Of a stretch of DNA of 19,762 nucleotides, positions 1 through 7,964 are shown piece after piece. The notes under the pieces are model-generated. The model was not told the DNA's origin and did not search any database. It worked only from the letters and a program-made list of their open reading frames with translations. Position 1 is the stretch's first letter; each line of letters opens with the position of its first letter. Origin of the DNA: Oscillospiraceae bacterium (GTDB lineage: Bacteria; Bacillota; Clostridia; Oscillospirales; Oscillospiraceae); the NCBI GenBank assembly GCA_020025675.1, contig JAHHRS010000039.1, positions 1-19,762 on the forward strand, in the 5' to 3' direction. A program made the position numbers and the translations under genes.

Positions 1-117
1 CAAGACGGTGACGGGTACTACAACGATGAGCAGTACGCCCAAGACGGTGACGGGTATTACGGCGATGAGCAGTATACTCAAGACAGCGACGGGTACTGCG
101 ACGATGAGATGTACGTC
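1..117 (+). repeat. 39-bp in-frame tandem repeat, three copies seen
   Basis: Bases 1-39, 40-78 and 79-117 are successive units coding QDGDGYYNDEQYA, QDGDGYYGDEQYT and QDSDGYCDDEMYV. The first two units are almost identical at DNA level and the third has drifted. The array runs off the left edge, so the copy number is unknown. It adds an acidic, tyrosine-rich low-complexity tract to the N-terminal side of the membrane protein. Confidence 0.9.
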
Positions 118-2322
118 AATGAATACGATGGTGAACCTGATTATTCAGAAGCTGCACCTGATGCCGAAGAATTTGACCCCCGCTTTAATCTGGGTGGAAA
201 ACCAAAGCGAACCATAGTCTATGGGGGAAAAGAGCTGGATTTAAGTCCTGACGAGAATTATATTCCCCCTGTTCAGCCTGATTATATACCTGTTCAGGAA
301 ACGCACATGGAGTACGAAGCGGAGCCTTCTGCTGATGAAGAGGAAAATGAAGAAGAAGAAAAGCCTCGGAAAAAATTATTCGGAAAAAAGCGTTGGAAAA
401 AAGACCGTGAGCAGCATGACCGGCAGGATGATGAAGAATCAGACTCTGATTTTAACCGAGAGGGACGGATTTACGAGGGCTTCGGCGATGACTATCAGAA
501 CATTACCGACAGCTTCGGGTCTTACGCTCCCCAGAGCAATTACAGTGCTCCCGACGAGCACACATCATACGATGACGACTTCCCCAGCTTCAAGGAGTAT
601 CTCCTTGGAATTATTACCGGGGTTATATATAAGCTCAGAAATCCCGGTGCCGCAGTAGCTGACGGAGGTACAGTAGAGGCAAGCGACGAGGATTTTGGTC
701 CTGAAGTTACACCGATGTCAGCTTCAAAGTACTACGGTTCCTTTATTCATTCTTTAAAAATGCGTTTCCGTGTTTCGCTTGTTCTTATGCTGTTTCTTGT
801 ATACATATCACTGGGTCTTCCCCTTCCCGGAATGCTGAAAACCCTCCGGGTTCAGGCAGCAATGTGCATGGCGCTCCAGTTCGGAATTATGTTTTTAAGT
901 CTGGATGTTGTGACCGGGGCTATTTTGAAAGTATTCAGGGGACAATTCGGAGCGGATTCTATGGCTGTATTACTGTGCCTGTTCACAAGTATAGATGCCG
1001 TAGCCGTAAGTTCACAGGCTTTTGGAACTCCACACACTCCCCTGTGCGTTCTCTCTTCCCTTTCCCTTCTCGGAGTTTTGTGTTCATCACTTCTAAGTGC
1101 CAAAGGGCTGAGAAAGTCTCTCAGAGTCCCCGCAATAGGAAAAACATCATATTCGGTAAGCGGTGAGAGCGGAGTAAAGGGAGACGGACTTACTCTGCTG
1201 AAATCGGGAATGCCGATAAAGGGCTTTGTGCGGCGCAGCGAAGAAGAGGCCCCCGACGAAAACCTCTTCCGGAAGATTTGTCCCTTCCTTGTTATTCTGG
1301 GCTTGCTTTTTACTCTAATCATATGTACAGCCAAAAAGAGCTGGTCAGATTTTATATTTATTTTTACCGCTCTTCTTGCTCCCGCTGTACCTGTAAGCGC
1401 ACTTTTGTGCTTTGCTCTCCCCTACTTTGTGGGTTCTGCCCGAATATTTTCAAGCGGTGCAGCTATTGCCGGCTGGTCAGGTCTATGTGAGGTAGGCTCC
1501 AGCAAAAATCTCATTGTGACTGACAGGGATCTTTTCCCCAAGGGCAGCGTTAAGATTGAAGATATACGTATTTTTTCTAATGCCTCAGCCGAAAAAATTA
1601 TATCCTATGCCGGAACAATGATAGGTGCCTCCGGAGCAGGGATTGCCTCCTGTTTTGGGGAACTTATGGAAAAAAACCACTGTGCAACAAAACATGTGGA
1701 AAACTTTGAGTATCTGCCCGGCGGCGGCATGAAAGGTATAATAGACGGTGAAACTGTTCTCTGCGGCGGCACAGAGCTTATGCGTCTTATGAATGTTCAG
1801 CTTCCATTTAGGCTAATTGATAAATGTTCTGTTCTTCTGGCTGTAGACGGTATTCTGTACGGTATTTTTAATATGAAGTACACCGCAGACGATAAAGTTC
1901 GCCGGGCGCTCATAGGTCTTATGCGTTCAAATCGTCATCCCATTTTTGCTGTGCGTGACTTTAACATAAGTCCCGAAATGCTTCATGAAAGCTTTGATCT
2001 TGCAACTGACGGTTATGATTTTCCTCCGTTTGTAGAGCGCTTCAAGATTTCCGAGGCTAAACCGGGAGTGCGCAGCCGGGTGGCTGCTGTTGTGTGCAGA
2101 GAAGGTCTTGGCCCCCTTATTCACATGGCTGATACCGGCAGAAGCATGTATGTAGCTACTAAATTAAATATGCTTATAACCGTGCTTTCCGCCGTTATAG
2201 GTGTTATGACTGTCTTTATCAGGTTTTTAAGCCTTGGCTATGTAGGAGTGGGATTCATGCTGTTTTATATGCTTCTCTGGGCCTTACCCGTAGCCGCACT
2301 AAGTCTGTTTTTAAAATTTTAA
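1..2322 (+). CDS. Acidic repeat protein with degenerate P-type ATPase domain (5' partial)
   Basis: The reading frame is open from base 1, so the gene begins left of the window; the ATG at 109 is internal. The first 39 codons are three 13-residue tandem repeats of the type QDGDGYYxDEQYx. A long, acidic, disordered stretch follows to about residue 240 (window numbering, base 1 = codon 1). The rest has the topology of a P1B-type ATPase: about four membrane segments (255-375), a pair around the segment ALLAPAVPVSALLCFALP, a P/N-like cytoplasmic part, and two C-terminal helices. The match to metal ATPases is recognisable around PGGGMKGIIDGETVLCGG (about 574) and the helix before the P-domain. The phosphorylation motif DKTGTLT is replaced by TDRDLFPKG (residues 507-515), and I find no TGES and no GDGxND motif. 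It therefore cannot be a normal ion pump. A structural or regulatory role is inferred; its real function is unknown. A hairpin terminator follows the stop. Confidence 0.8.
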   Translation, partial: QDGDGYYNDEQYAQDGDGYYGDEQYTQDSDGYCDDEMYVNEYDGEPDYSEAAPDAEEFDPRFNLGGKPKRTIVYGGKELDLSPDENYIPPVQPDYIPVQETHMEYEAEPSADEEENEEEEKPRKKLFGKKRWKKDREQHDRQDDEESDSDFNREGRIYEGFGDDYQNITDSFGSYAPQSNYSAPDEHTSYDDDFPSFKEYLLGIITGVIYKLRNPGAAVADGGTVEASDEDFGPEVTPMSASKYYGSFIHSLKMRFRVSLVLMLFLVYISLGLPLPGMLKTLRVQAAMCMALQFGIMFLSLDVVTGAILKVFRGQFGADSMAVLLCLFTSIDAVAVSSQAFGTPHTPLCVLSSLSLLGVLCSSLLSAKGLRKSLRVPAIGKTSYSVSGESGVKGDGLTLLKSGMPIKGFVRRSEEEAPDENLFRKICPFLVILGLLFTLIICTAKKSWSDFIFIFTALLAPAVPVSALLCFALPYFVGSARIFSSGAAIAGWSGLCEVGSSKNLIVTDRDLFPKGSVKIEDIRIFSNASAEKIISYAGTMIGASGAGIASCFGELMEKNHCATKHVENFEYLPGGGMKGIIDGETVLCGGTELMRLMNVQLPFRLIDKCSVLLAVDGILYGIFNMKYTADDKVRRALIGLMRSNRHPIFAVRDFNISPEMLHESFDLATDGYDFPPFVERFKISEAKPGVRSRVAAVVCREGLGPLIHMADTGRSMYVATKLNMLITVLSAVIGVMTVFIRFLSLGYVGVGFMLFYMLLWALPVAALSLFLKF

Positions 2323-2337
2323 TCGTTTTTTATCGAA

Positions 2338-2375
2338 ATATAAGCCTTCCTTTTCGGAAGGCTTATATTTTTTAT
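2338..2375 (+). terminator. Rho-independent terminator
   Basis: A perfect 13-bp stem (2338-2350 with 2356-2368) with a 5-base loop TTTTC is followed by a run of T. It begins 16 bases after the stop of the P-type ATPase-like gene. Confidence 0.9.
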
Positions 2376-2443
2376 CTTTATACAAAAAAACTAAAATTTT
2401 ACGTAAATTTTTTTTATCTTTGTTCTTTTTACCAAGTTTGTGC

Positions 2444-2473
2444 TTGCAAACAAGCGTGCATGTAGTGTATAAT
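2444..2473 (+). promoter_or_regulatory. Promoter of the EF-G-like gene
   Basis: TTGCAA (2444-2449), an 18-base spacer and TATAAT (2468-2473) give a good sigma-A-type promoter. The predicted leader to the ATG at 2543 is about 60 bases. Confidence 0.65.
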
Positions 2474-2542
2474 AAGTTTAACTACTGAAAGGCTTTCAAG
2501 GCTTTCAGAACATCGTTTAAACTATCAGAGAGGAAGCAACAA

Positions 2543-4552
2543 ATGGAAACCAAAAACATTCGTAACATCTGCCTTATGGGCCATGGCAACAGCGGTAAAA
2601 CCAGCCTTGCCGAAAGTATGCTGTTCGTGTGCGGTATTACAGACCGCCTTGGCAAAGTTGGTGAGGGCAACACAGTTTGCGACTATGACGCTGAAGAAAT
2701 TAAGCGTCAGATCAGTATCTCCAGTTCCCTTGCGCCTGTGAGATTTGATAACAACAAGATTAACGTTTTGGACTGCCCCGGATACTTCGACTTTGTGGGT
2801 GAAGTACACTGTGCCCTCCGTGCAGTTGAGGCCGGCGTTATAGTAGCCTCTGCCAAGGACGGCATTTCCGTCGGCGTTGAGCGCTCATGGAAATATCTTA
2901 AAAATGCTAATCTGCCCGTTATGTTCGTTATATCCAAATGTGACGAGGAAAACGGCAACTATTTTTCATGCCTTGACGCATTAAAGGATAAGTTCGGCAG
3001 TACAATTTGCCCTGTTACTATCCCCATGTCAGACGGTACCGGAGTTATAGACCTTGTACATAACATTGCATACCAGACTAAGGGCGGTAAAACCGTAAAA
3101 ATTTCTGTTCCTGCCGCCGATGAAGAAAAAGTCGAGCAGCTCCGTGAAGGTCTTATGGAGACTGCCGCCGGTGCTACTGAGGAGCTTATGGAGAAGTTCT
3201 TCGATACAATGGAACTTTCCGAGGACGACTTGGTTCATGGTATAAAAGCCGGTATTAAAGACAGAAACGTTGTCCCGGTGTTTGCATCTTCAGCACTTCA
3301 GAACATAGGCACCGAGGCTCTTCTGCGCGGAATTGTTGACTATGTTCCGGATCCTGCATCCGCCGGTACAGCAAAACCTGAAGATCTTATTCTCGGTTTC
3401 GTTTTTAAGACCATTTCCGACCAGTTTGGCAAATACAGCTTTGTTAAGGTTCTTGGAGGCAGCATAAAGGCCGATATGACTCTGCGCAACGCACGTACAT
3501 CCAATCGCGATAAGCTGGGCCGTCTGTACACCATGTGCGGAAAGAAGGCTATTGAAGTTAAAGACGTATGCTGCGGTGATATTGTTGCAGTAGGTAAAAT
3601 GGACTGGGCAACCGGTGACACTATTACCGACCTTAAGAGTGACGCTGTACTGCCTTCAATAGTGGTTTCGGAGCCTTGCTACTCAATGGCAATAGCTCCA
3701 AAGACCAAAGGGCAGGACGATAAGATTGCTACCGGTCTTGCAAGACTTAATGAGGAAGATATTTCCTTTACTCTTGATAATAACGCTGAGACTCACCAGA
3801 TGGTCATCTCAGGTGCAGGTGATATTCAGGTGGATGTGCTTTGCTCCAAGCTCCGCAGTCGCTTTAATGTGGAGACTGAGCTTCTGCCGGCAAAGGTTGC
3901 ATACCGTGAGAAAATAAAGGCCAAGGTTGAAGCCCACGGTCGTCACAAGAAACAGTCCGGTGGTTCCGGTCAGTTCGGTGATGTGTGGATTCGCTTTGAG
4001 CCTCAGGAAGAGCAGGACGACATGATATTTGCCGAGGAAGTATTCGGCGGTTCTGTTCCTAAAAACTTCTTCCCAAGTGTTGAGAAGGGGCTGAGAAATG
4101 CAGTTACAAAGGGTGTTCTCGCCGGATACCCTCTGGTCGGTTTGAAAGCCACCCTGTACGACGGCTCATACCATCCGGTTGACTCCAACGATATGGCATT
4201 CCAGACTGCCGCCCGCCTTGCATATCAGGACGGTATTCCCAAGGCAAAGCCCACCATTCTTGAGCCTATCGGACTTCTGAATGTTACAATTCCCGACGCA
4301 AGCCTTGGCGATATTATGAGCGATATTAGCTCCAAACGCCGCGGCACTGTTTTGGGTATGACTGCCGAGGATGGTATGCAGACAGTTGAAGCCGAAGTTC
4401 CCATGGCGGAAATGAGTACCTACACCATAGACCTGCGCTCCATGACTCAGGGCCGTGGTTCCTTCACCCTGAAGTTTATCCGCTACGAGGAAGCTCCCGG
4501 TAATGTGCAGCAGAAGGTCATTGAAGAGTCAAAGGCCGCTGAACAGGAATAA
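2543..4552 (+). CDS. EF-G-like translational GTPase
   Basis: This 669-residue protein matches elongation factor G along its length (EF-G is usually about 690). It has a P-loop GHGNSGKT (13-20), DCPG (77-80), a beta-barrel domain II, an EF-G domain IV (SGGSGQFGDVWIRFEP) and a C-terminal EF-G fold. Two GTPase motifs differ from canonical EF-G: the switch I RGIT is RQIS (55-58), and the NKxD guanine-specificity motif is SKCD (131-134). This fits the EF-G-like paralogues of Firmicutes rather than the housekeeping fusA, which normally sits in the str operon with rpsL/rpsG; no such genes are nearby. It likely binds the ribosome and GTP, but its step (translocation, recycling or a stress role) cannot be read from sequence. 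AGAGAGGAAG lies just upstream of the ATG. The gene stands alone between its own promoter and terminator. Confidence 0.9.
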   Translation: METKNIRNICLMGHGNSGKTSLAESMLFVCGITDRLGKVGEGNTVCDYDAEEIKRQISISSSLAPVRFDNNKINVLDCPGYFDFVGEVHCALRAVEAGVIVASAKDGISVGVERSWKYLKNANLPVMFVISKCDEENGNYFSCLDALKDKFGSTICPVTIPMSDGTGVIDLVHNIAYQTKGGKTVKISVPAADEEKVEQLREGLMETAAGATEELMEKFFDTMELSEDDLVHGIKAGIKDRNVVPVFASSALQNIGTEALLRGIVDYVPDPASAGTAKPEDLILGFVFKTISDQFGKYSFVKVLGGSIKADMTLRNARTSNRDKLGRLYTMCGKKAIEVKDVCCGDIVAVGKMDWATGDTITDLKSDAVLPSIVVSEPCYSMAIAPKTKGQDDKIATGLARLNEEDISFTLDNNAETHQMVISGAGDIQVDVLCSKLRSRFNVETELLPAKVAYREKIKAKVEAHGRHKKQSGGSGQFGDVWIRFEPQEEQDDMIFAEEVFGGSVPKNFFPSVEKGLRNAVTKGVLAGYPLVGLKATLYDGSYHPVDSNDMAFQTAARLAYQDGIPKAKPTILEPIGLLNVTIPDASLGDIMSDISSKRRGTVLGMTAEDGMQTVEAEVPMAEMSTYTIDLRSMTQGRGSFTLKFIRYEEAPGNVQQKVIEESKAAEQE

Positions 4553-4563
4553 TACAGAAATTT

Positions 4564-4596
4564 AAAAAGGTCGGACTTAATGTCCGGCCTTTTTTA
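4564..4596 (+). terminator. Rho-independent terminator
   Basis: Stem 4569-4576 with 4582-4589 (GGTCGGAC/GTCCGGCC, one G-T wobble), loop TTAAT, preceded by an A run and followed by a T run. It begins 12 bases after the EF-G-like stop codon. Confidence 0.9.
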
Positions 4597-4634
4597 CTGA
4601 TATGGTCTTATAATAAGTTTCCATAAAAAAGTCT

Positions 4635-4662
4635 TTGTATTTTTAATTATTTGCTGTATAAT
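4635..4662 (+). promoter_or_regulatory. Promoter of the SGNH-like gene
   Basis: TTGTAT (4635-4640), 16-base spacer, TATAAT (4657-4662). The -35 box is imperfect. The AGGAGG ribosome site begins only 13 bases after the -10 box, so the leader is very short. Confidence 0.5.
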
Positions 4663-4687
4663 AGGCATATTATGAGGAGGTGTGTAT

Positions 4688-5551
4688 ATGCAGAGTAAGT
4701 TTTCAATGCTCAAAAATATGTTATGGGCAGTAGGTATCATCTTGTGTTTGGTTACCCTGCTTATAGGTTTTATATTTGCCTCCGCCTCAAAATATTCCGG
4801 AGAGCAAGAAGACGGGACTTTATATTTGAGTGGAGTACCCGATAAAAATTCAGATTCAAAAAAGGGCGGACAATCATCCGATGCTGACGGCTCAGATTCC
4901 GCTCAGACCCAGGATTTTACACCCGGTGAAATAAAAGCACTTCCGGAAAGTAGTGATGCAGGTCAGAGCTACATTGACAGTATTACATTTTTAACTGACA
5001 GTTCCCTTCTCGGTCTTAGAGATAACGGTCTTCTGACCGGTGGTATAGCAACAAATCAGATATGGGCCAGTGAAGCCGGAAATATTCCCGCCTCTACAAT
5101 AGCGGACTGTAACATTGTGCATCCCGGTGACGGAGTTTTAATGCCTGTAAATATGGCGGCGGGACTTGATAAGCCCAAAACTCTTGTAATAGCTCTCGGT
5201 ATGGACGGTCTGGCTGATGCAAACAAGTCCGATTTTGTAAAAGATTACGTTTCACTGATAAATGCTATAAAAGCCGAGAGTCCGGACACAACAATTATCT
5301 GCTGCAGTCCCACATCGGTGTCTTCTTTCTACCCGTCTATTGATGGAGTCACAGTTGCCATGGCACTTGAGCTTAAAGAGTGGGTAATGGAAGTATGTGG
5401 AAATACCGGCGCATATTTTGCAGACATTACAAAAGTTGTGTGTGATGTATCAGGAACACTGAATACAGAGTACTCAGCTGCTAACGGTAAAACAATTAAT
5501 TCCGCCGGCCTTAGCGAAATTCTGCTTTATCTCAGAACTCACAAGCCGTAA
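4688..5551 (+). CDS. Membrane-anchored SGNH-hydrolase-like protein, catalytic residues missing
   Basis: I chose the ATG at 4688, which is 7 bases after AGGAGG (4675-4680). An in-frame GTG at 4682 is only one base from that site and is unlikely. The 287-residue product has one N-terminal membrane helix (about 11-31) and a polar, disordered linker (35-80), then a domain with the layout of secreted SGNH/GDSL esterases from Clostridia. Block I is FLTDSS (101-106, usual form GDS), so Ser105 may remain. The block III GxND is GMDG (171-174). The last block, usually DGxHxNxAG, reads NGKTINSAG (266-274), so the catalytic Asp and His are Asn266 and Thr269. The extracellular domain is probably a binding pseudo-enzyme, perhaps at the wall or on glycans; this role is inferred. 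It has its own promoter and ends at a convergent terminator. Confidence 0.65.
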   Translation: MQSKFSMLKNMLWAVGIILCLVTLLIGFIFASASKYSGEQEDGTLYLSGVPDKNSDSKKGGQSSDADGSDSAQTQDFTPGEIKALPESSDAGQSYIDSITFLTDSSLLGLRDNGLLTGGIATNQIWASEAGNIPASTIADCNIVHPGDGVLMPVNMAAGLDKPKTLVIALGMDGLADANKSDFVKDYVSLINAIKAESPDTTIICCSPTSVSSFYPSIDGVTVAMALELKEWVMEVCGNTGAYFADITKVVCDVSGTLNTEYSAANGKTINSAGLSEILLYLRTHKP

Positions 5552-5555
5552 AATA

Positions 5556-5611
5556 AAAGCTCCGTGTATTAGTCGGTTTACTTATAAGGTACCGGCTTTT
5601 CACGGAGCTTT
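5556..5611. terminator. Nested hairpin, likely bidirectional terminator
   Basis: The outer 11-bp perfect stem is 5556-5566 with 5601-5611 (AAAGCTCCGTG/CACGGAGCTTT). An inner 7-bp stem is 5571-5577 with 5591-5597. It lies between convergent genes. The run after the hairpin is T-rich on both strands (TTTCATTATTT on +, TTTTATTTTA on -). Confidence 0.7.
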
Positions 5612-5664
5612 CATTATTTAGCTAAATAAGCAAAAAGGTGAGCATTACAGCGCAGTCTTCTTTA

Positions 5665-6969
5665 TTATCTGACTATTTCTTTAATAAATGTGGGGCAAGT
5701 GTGAATTTCGGATGAGAAGCGATAGCACTTGCGCAAAAGCTCAACAGCCTCTCTGCCCTTTCTCTCATCGTTTGCATGGATTGTACCGAGAAGTTCGCCG
5801 TCATACACATGATCGCCTATCTTCTTATTGAGTACAAGACCCACAGCCAAATCTATAACACTGTCCTTTGTAGCTCTTCCACCGCCAAGGTGCATAGATA
5901 CAAGACCTACCTGTTCTGCCTGAATCCCCCTTACATAGCCTGCCTCAGTGGAGTAAACAGGTATTTTGTATTTTGCCTCAGGAAGAAGAGATGTCTCAAA
6001 TACCGCACTGTTGTCACCATGCTGAGCGGCAACCATCTGAGCCAGCTTATTTAGTGCGCTGCCATCGGAAATTGTTTTAAGCAGCATGTCTCTTGCTTTT
6101 TCAACACTGTCGGCAAAGCCTGCCTCTGTAAGCATAAGGCTGCCCAAAGTAAGGCAAAGCTCAAGAAGGTCTCCCTTCTGCTCGCCTTTCAGTACCGCTA
6201 TGGCTTCTTTCACTTCCAGCGCATTTCCCACAGCAAAGCCCAAGGGCTGATCCATATCTGTTATAACGGCAGCGCATTTTCTGCCTGCAAGCCTGCCGAT
6301 ACGGGTAAGGCCTCTTGCAAGCTTTTCCGCATCATCCTGAGTTTTCATAAACGCACCGCTGCCGCATTTAACGTCAAGGACAATAACATCTGAGCCGGAA
6401 GCCAGTTTCTTGGACATTATGGAGCTGACAATAAGGGGAATAGAGGGTACAGTGCCGGTAACGTCTCTAAGAGCGTATATTTTCTTATCTGCGGGAACAA
6501 GGTCGGCAGTCTGACCCATAATAGCTATGCCAATATCGTTAACATTCTTGTAGAACTGTTCCTCACTTATCTCAGTGGTAAATCCGGGGAAACTCTCCAG
6601 TTTATCAATAGTACCACCGGTATGACCCAGACCGCGGCCTGACATTTTGGCAACCTTCAGTCCACATGCAGAAACCATGGGGCAGAGCACAAGGCTTGTC
6701 TTATCCCCTACGCCGCCGGTAGAGTGTTTATCAGCTTTAATGCCATTAATAGGGCTTAAATCCAGAGTTTCTCCTGAATTTGTCATAGACATAGTCATGT
6801 CCAGAGTTTCTCTGTCACTCATACCACGGAGCATAATTGCCATGCACATGGCTGACATCTGATAATCAGGAATGTCGCCTCTTGTGTAGCCCTTTATCAT
6901 AAACGCTATTTCTTCTGTGCTCAATTCCTCGCCATCTCGTTTTTTAGCGATTATATCTGTCATCTGCAT
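5665..6969 (-). CDS. pdp: Pyrimidine-nucleoside phosphorylase
   Basis: This enzyme cleaves (deoxy)uridine and thymidine with phosphate to free base and (deoxy)ribose-1-phosphate, in cytosolic nucleoside salvage. The 434-residue length is that of the Bacillus Pdp/DeoA family. Visible motifs are the phosphate-binding KHSTGGVGDKTS (81-92), the family signature SGRGLGHTGGTIDKLE (110-125), and the base-binding residues Arg168, Ser183 and Lys187 in LRDVTGTVPSIPLI...SIMSKK. The ATG at 6969 has GGAGG 7 bases upstream; a second Met lies two codons in. The gene has its own promoter. No deoC, cdd or nucleoside transporter is adjacent, which is unusual because pdp is often found with them. Thymidine phosphorylase (deoA) is the only close alternative, and sequence motifs alone do not settle substrate range. 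Confidence 0.93.
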   Translation of the reverse strand: MQMTDIIAKKRDGEELSTEEIAFMIKGYTRGDIPDYQMSAMCMAIMLRGMSDRETLDMTMSMTNSGETLDLSPINGIKADKHSTGGVGDKTSLVLCPMVSACGLKVAKMSGRGLGHTGGTIDKLESFPGFTTEISEEQFYKNVNDIGIAIMGQTADLVPADKKIYALRDVTGTVPSIPLIVSSIMSKKLASGSDVIVLDVKCGSGAFMKTQDDAEKLARGLTRIGRLAGRKCAAVITDMDQPLGFAVGNALEVKEAIAVLKGEQKGDLLELCLTLGSLMLTEAGFADSVEKARDMLLKTISDGSALNKLAQMVAAQHGDNSAVFETSLLPEAKYKIPVYSTEAGYVRGIQAEQVGLVSMHLGGGRATKDSVIDLAVGLVLNKKIGDHVYDGELLGTIHANDERKGREAVELLRKCYRFSSEIHTCPTFIKEIVR

Positions 6970-7020
6970 ATTGAATGCCTCCGTTTTTCACTTTACCCAA
7001 GTTTTTTCATGTAGTTTTTA

Positions 7021-7049
7021 ATTATAGCATATTTACTTTTCTTTCTCAA
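7021..7049 (-). promoter_or_regulatory. Promoter of pdp
   Basis: Read on the minus strand: TTGAGA (7049-7044), 17-base spacer, TATAAT (7026-7021). The -35 box overlaps the stop codon of the upstream 163-residue gene (7046-7048), so the two genes are packed together while pdp has a private promoter. Confidence 0.75.
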
Positions 7050-7537
7050 TACCGGAAAAGCATATATTGTCTATTTTTGTATTTTTTAAGTCTCAGTCCC
7101 GGAACTTCTTTTCTTAATTCTGTTGGAAAAGCAAGAAATCTCCCCTCTTCAGTTATAAAAAACAAATCTCCGTTTTTGTATATCCAATAGTTTTTTTGGC
7201 TCTCTTTCCGGATTTCTTGTCTTTTTGCGGGCTGAACTATATCTTTAGCAGCTTTTTCGGATTCAGCGGGGTGCTGCCCAAGGGGAAGTGCAATTACTCT
7301 CTGAATATTTTGCGGAAACTTTTTCATTTCTATTTTGCTCAAGCGCTTTCTCAATACAGCCTTTTTACCTTTTGGCTCCATTATACCCAAAGAAAATGTT
7401 TTTTCGTCGCCCTGAACATATAGTCTCATAAGCTCCTCATTTGAGAAGATTTCGGCTTCCATTACTGTATATATTCCATCACTTCTGATTTTAAGGGTTC
7501 CCCGCTCTTCTCCGTCTATGAATATTTTCTCCTCCAC
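7046..7537 (-). CDS. Conserved-looking hypothetical protein, 163 residues
   Basis: I do not recognise this protein. A GTG start at 7537 is supported by GGGGAGG (7545-7551) seven bases away. It is predicted soluble, with no signal peptide or membrane helix. It seems to have two parts: a beta-rich N-terminal region (about 1-95, with short strands such as GTLKIRSDGIYTVMEAEIF and a basic RKRLSKIEMKKF), a charged linker (96-115), and a basic C-terminal region (116-163) ending KKYKNRQYMLFRY. The stop codon lies in the -35 box of pdp, and the start lies directly behind a terminator-like hairpin following mazF. It probably depends on read-through from the mazF side. Function unknown. Confidence 0.75.
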   Translation of the reverse strand: MEEKIFIDGEERGTLKIRSDGIYTVMEAEIFSNEELMRLYVQGDEKTFSLGIMEPKGKKAVLRKRLSKIEMKKFPQNIQRVIALPLGQHPAESEKAAKDIVQPAKRQEIRKESQKNYWIYKNGDLFFITEEGRFLAFPTELRKEVPGLRLKKYKNRQYMLFRY

Positions 7538-7553
7538 GCCAAAACCTCCCCAT

Positions 7554-7616
7554 AAAAAAAGATGCCCCGCTCAATAATATGAGCAGAGCTTAATATTCAT
7601 AACATTACAGCGGCAT
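7554..7616 (-). terminator. Terminator-like structure between mazF and the next gene
   Basis: On the minus strand, ATGCCGCT (7616-7609) can pair with AGCGGGGCAT (two-base bulge), an inner hairpin GCTCA/TGAGC forms beside it, and seven T follow (7560-7554). The ribosome site of the next gene starts three bases after the T run, so the hairpin could act as an attenuator instead of a plain end. Confidence 0.5.
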
Positions 7617-7964
7617 TTATTCCGCTCCAAGACCAAAGCTGACGGCAAGGGCGTTATTTACCTCATTCATCGTCCCTTCATCCAGCTTTCCCATTTTCTC
7701 GCGGAGTCTGGATTTATCAATAGTCCGTATCTGTTCAAGCAATATGACGCTGTCACGGTTCAGACCTACGCTTCTGCCTGAGAGTTCTATATGGGTAGGA
7801 AGTCTTGCCTTCCCGGTCTGGCTTGTTATGGCGGCGGCGATAACGGTAGGACTGTGTCTGTTTCCGGTATCATTCTGAACTATCAAAACCGGACGCATAC
7901 CTCCCTGCTCGCTCCCTACCACCGGGCTTAAATCCGCGTAATAAATATCTCCTCGTTTGACCAT
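7617..7964 (-). CDS. mazF: MazF/EndoA-type mRNA interferase
   Basis: The 115-residue product is full length for the MazF/PemK/NdoA family of sequence-specific, ribosome-independent RNases. It begins MVKRGDIYYADLSPVVGSEQ and carries the family marks GGMRPVLIVQND, the strand IAAAITSQ and DSVILLEQIRTIDKSRL. The frame is open further upstream, but I chose the ATG at 7964: it aligns with MazF N-termini and has GGAG ten bases before it, and the upstream codons do not resemble the family. No MazE/EndoAI antitoxin gene lies next to it, and no alr gene, which commonly neighbours ndoA in Firmicutes. The gene is preceded by repeat element copy 1 and followed by a hairpin. The antitoxin may be elsewhere in the genome. 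Confidence 0.9.
   Translation of the reverse strand: MVKRGDIYYADLSPVVGSEQGGMRPVLIVQNDTGNRHSPTVIAAAITSQTGKARLPTHIELSGRSVGLNRDSVILLEQIRTIDKSRLREKMGKLDEGTMNEVNNALAVSFGLGAE

Noticed and set aside
4682..5551. GTG start at 4682 for the SGNH-like gene
   Set aside because: It lies one base after AGGAGG, too close for initiation; the ATG at 4688 has normal spacing.
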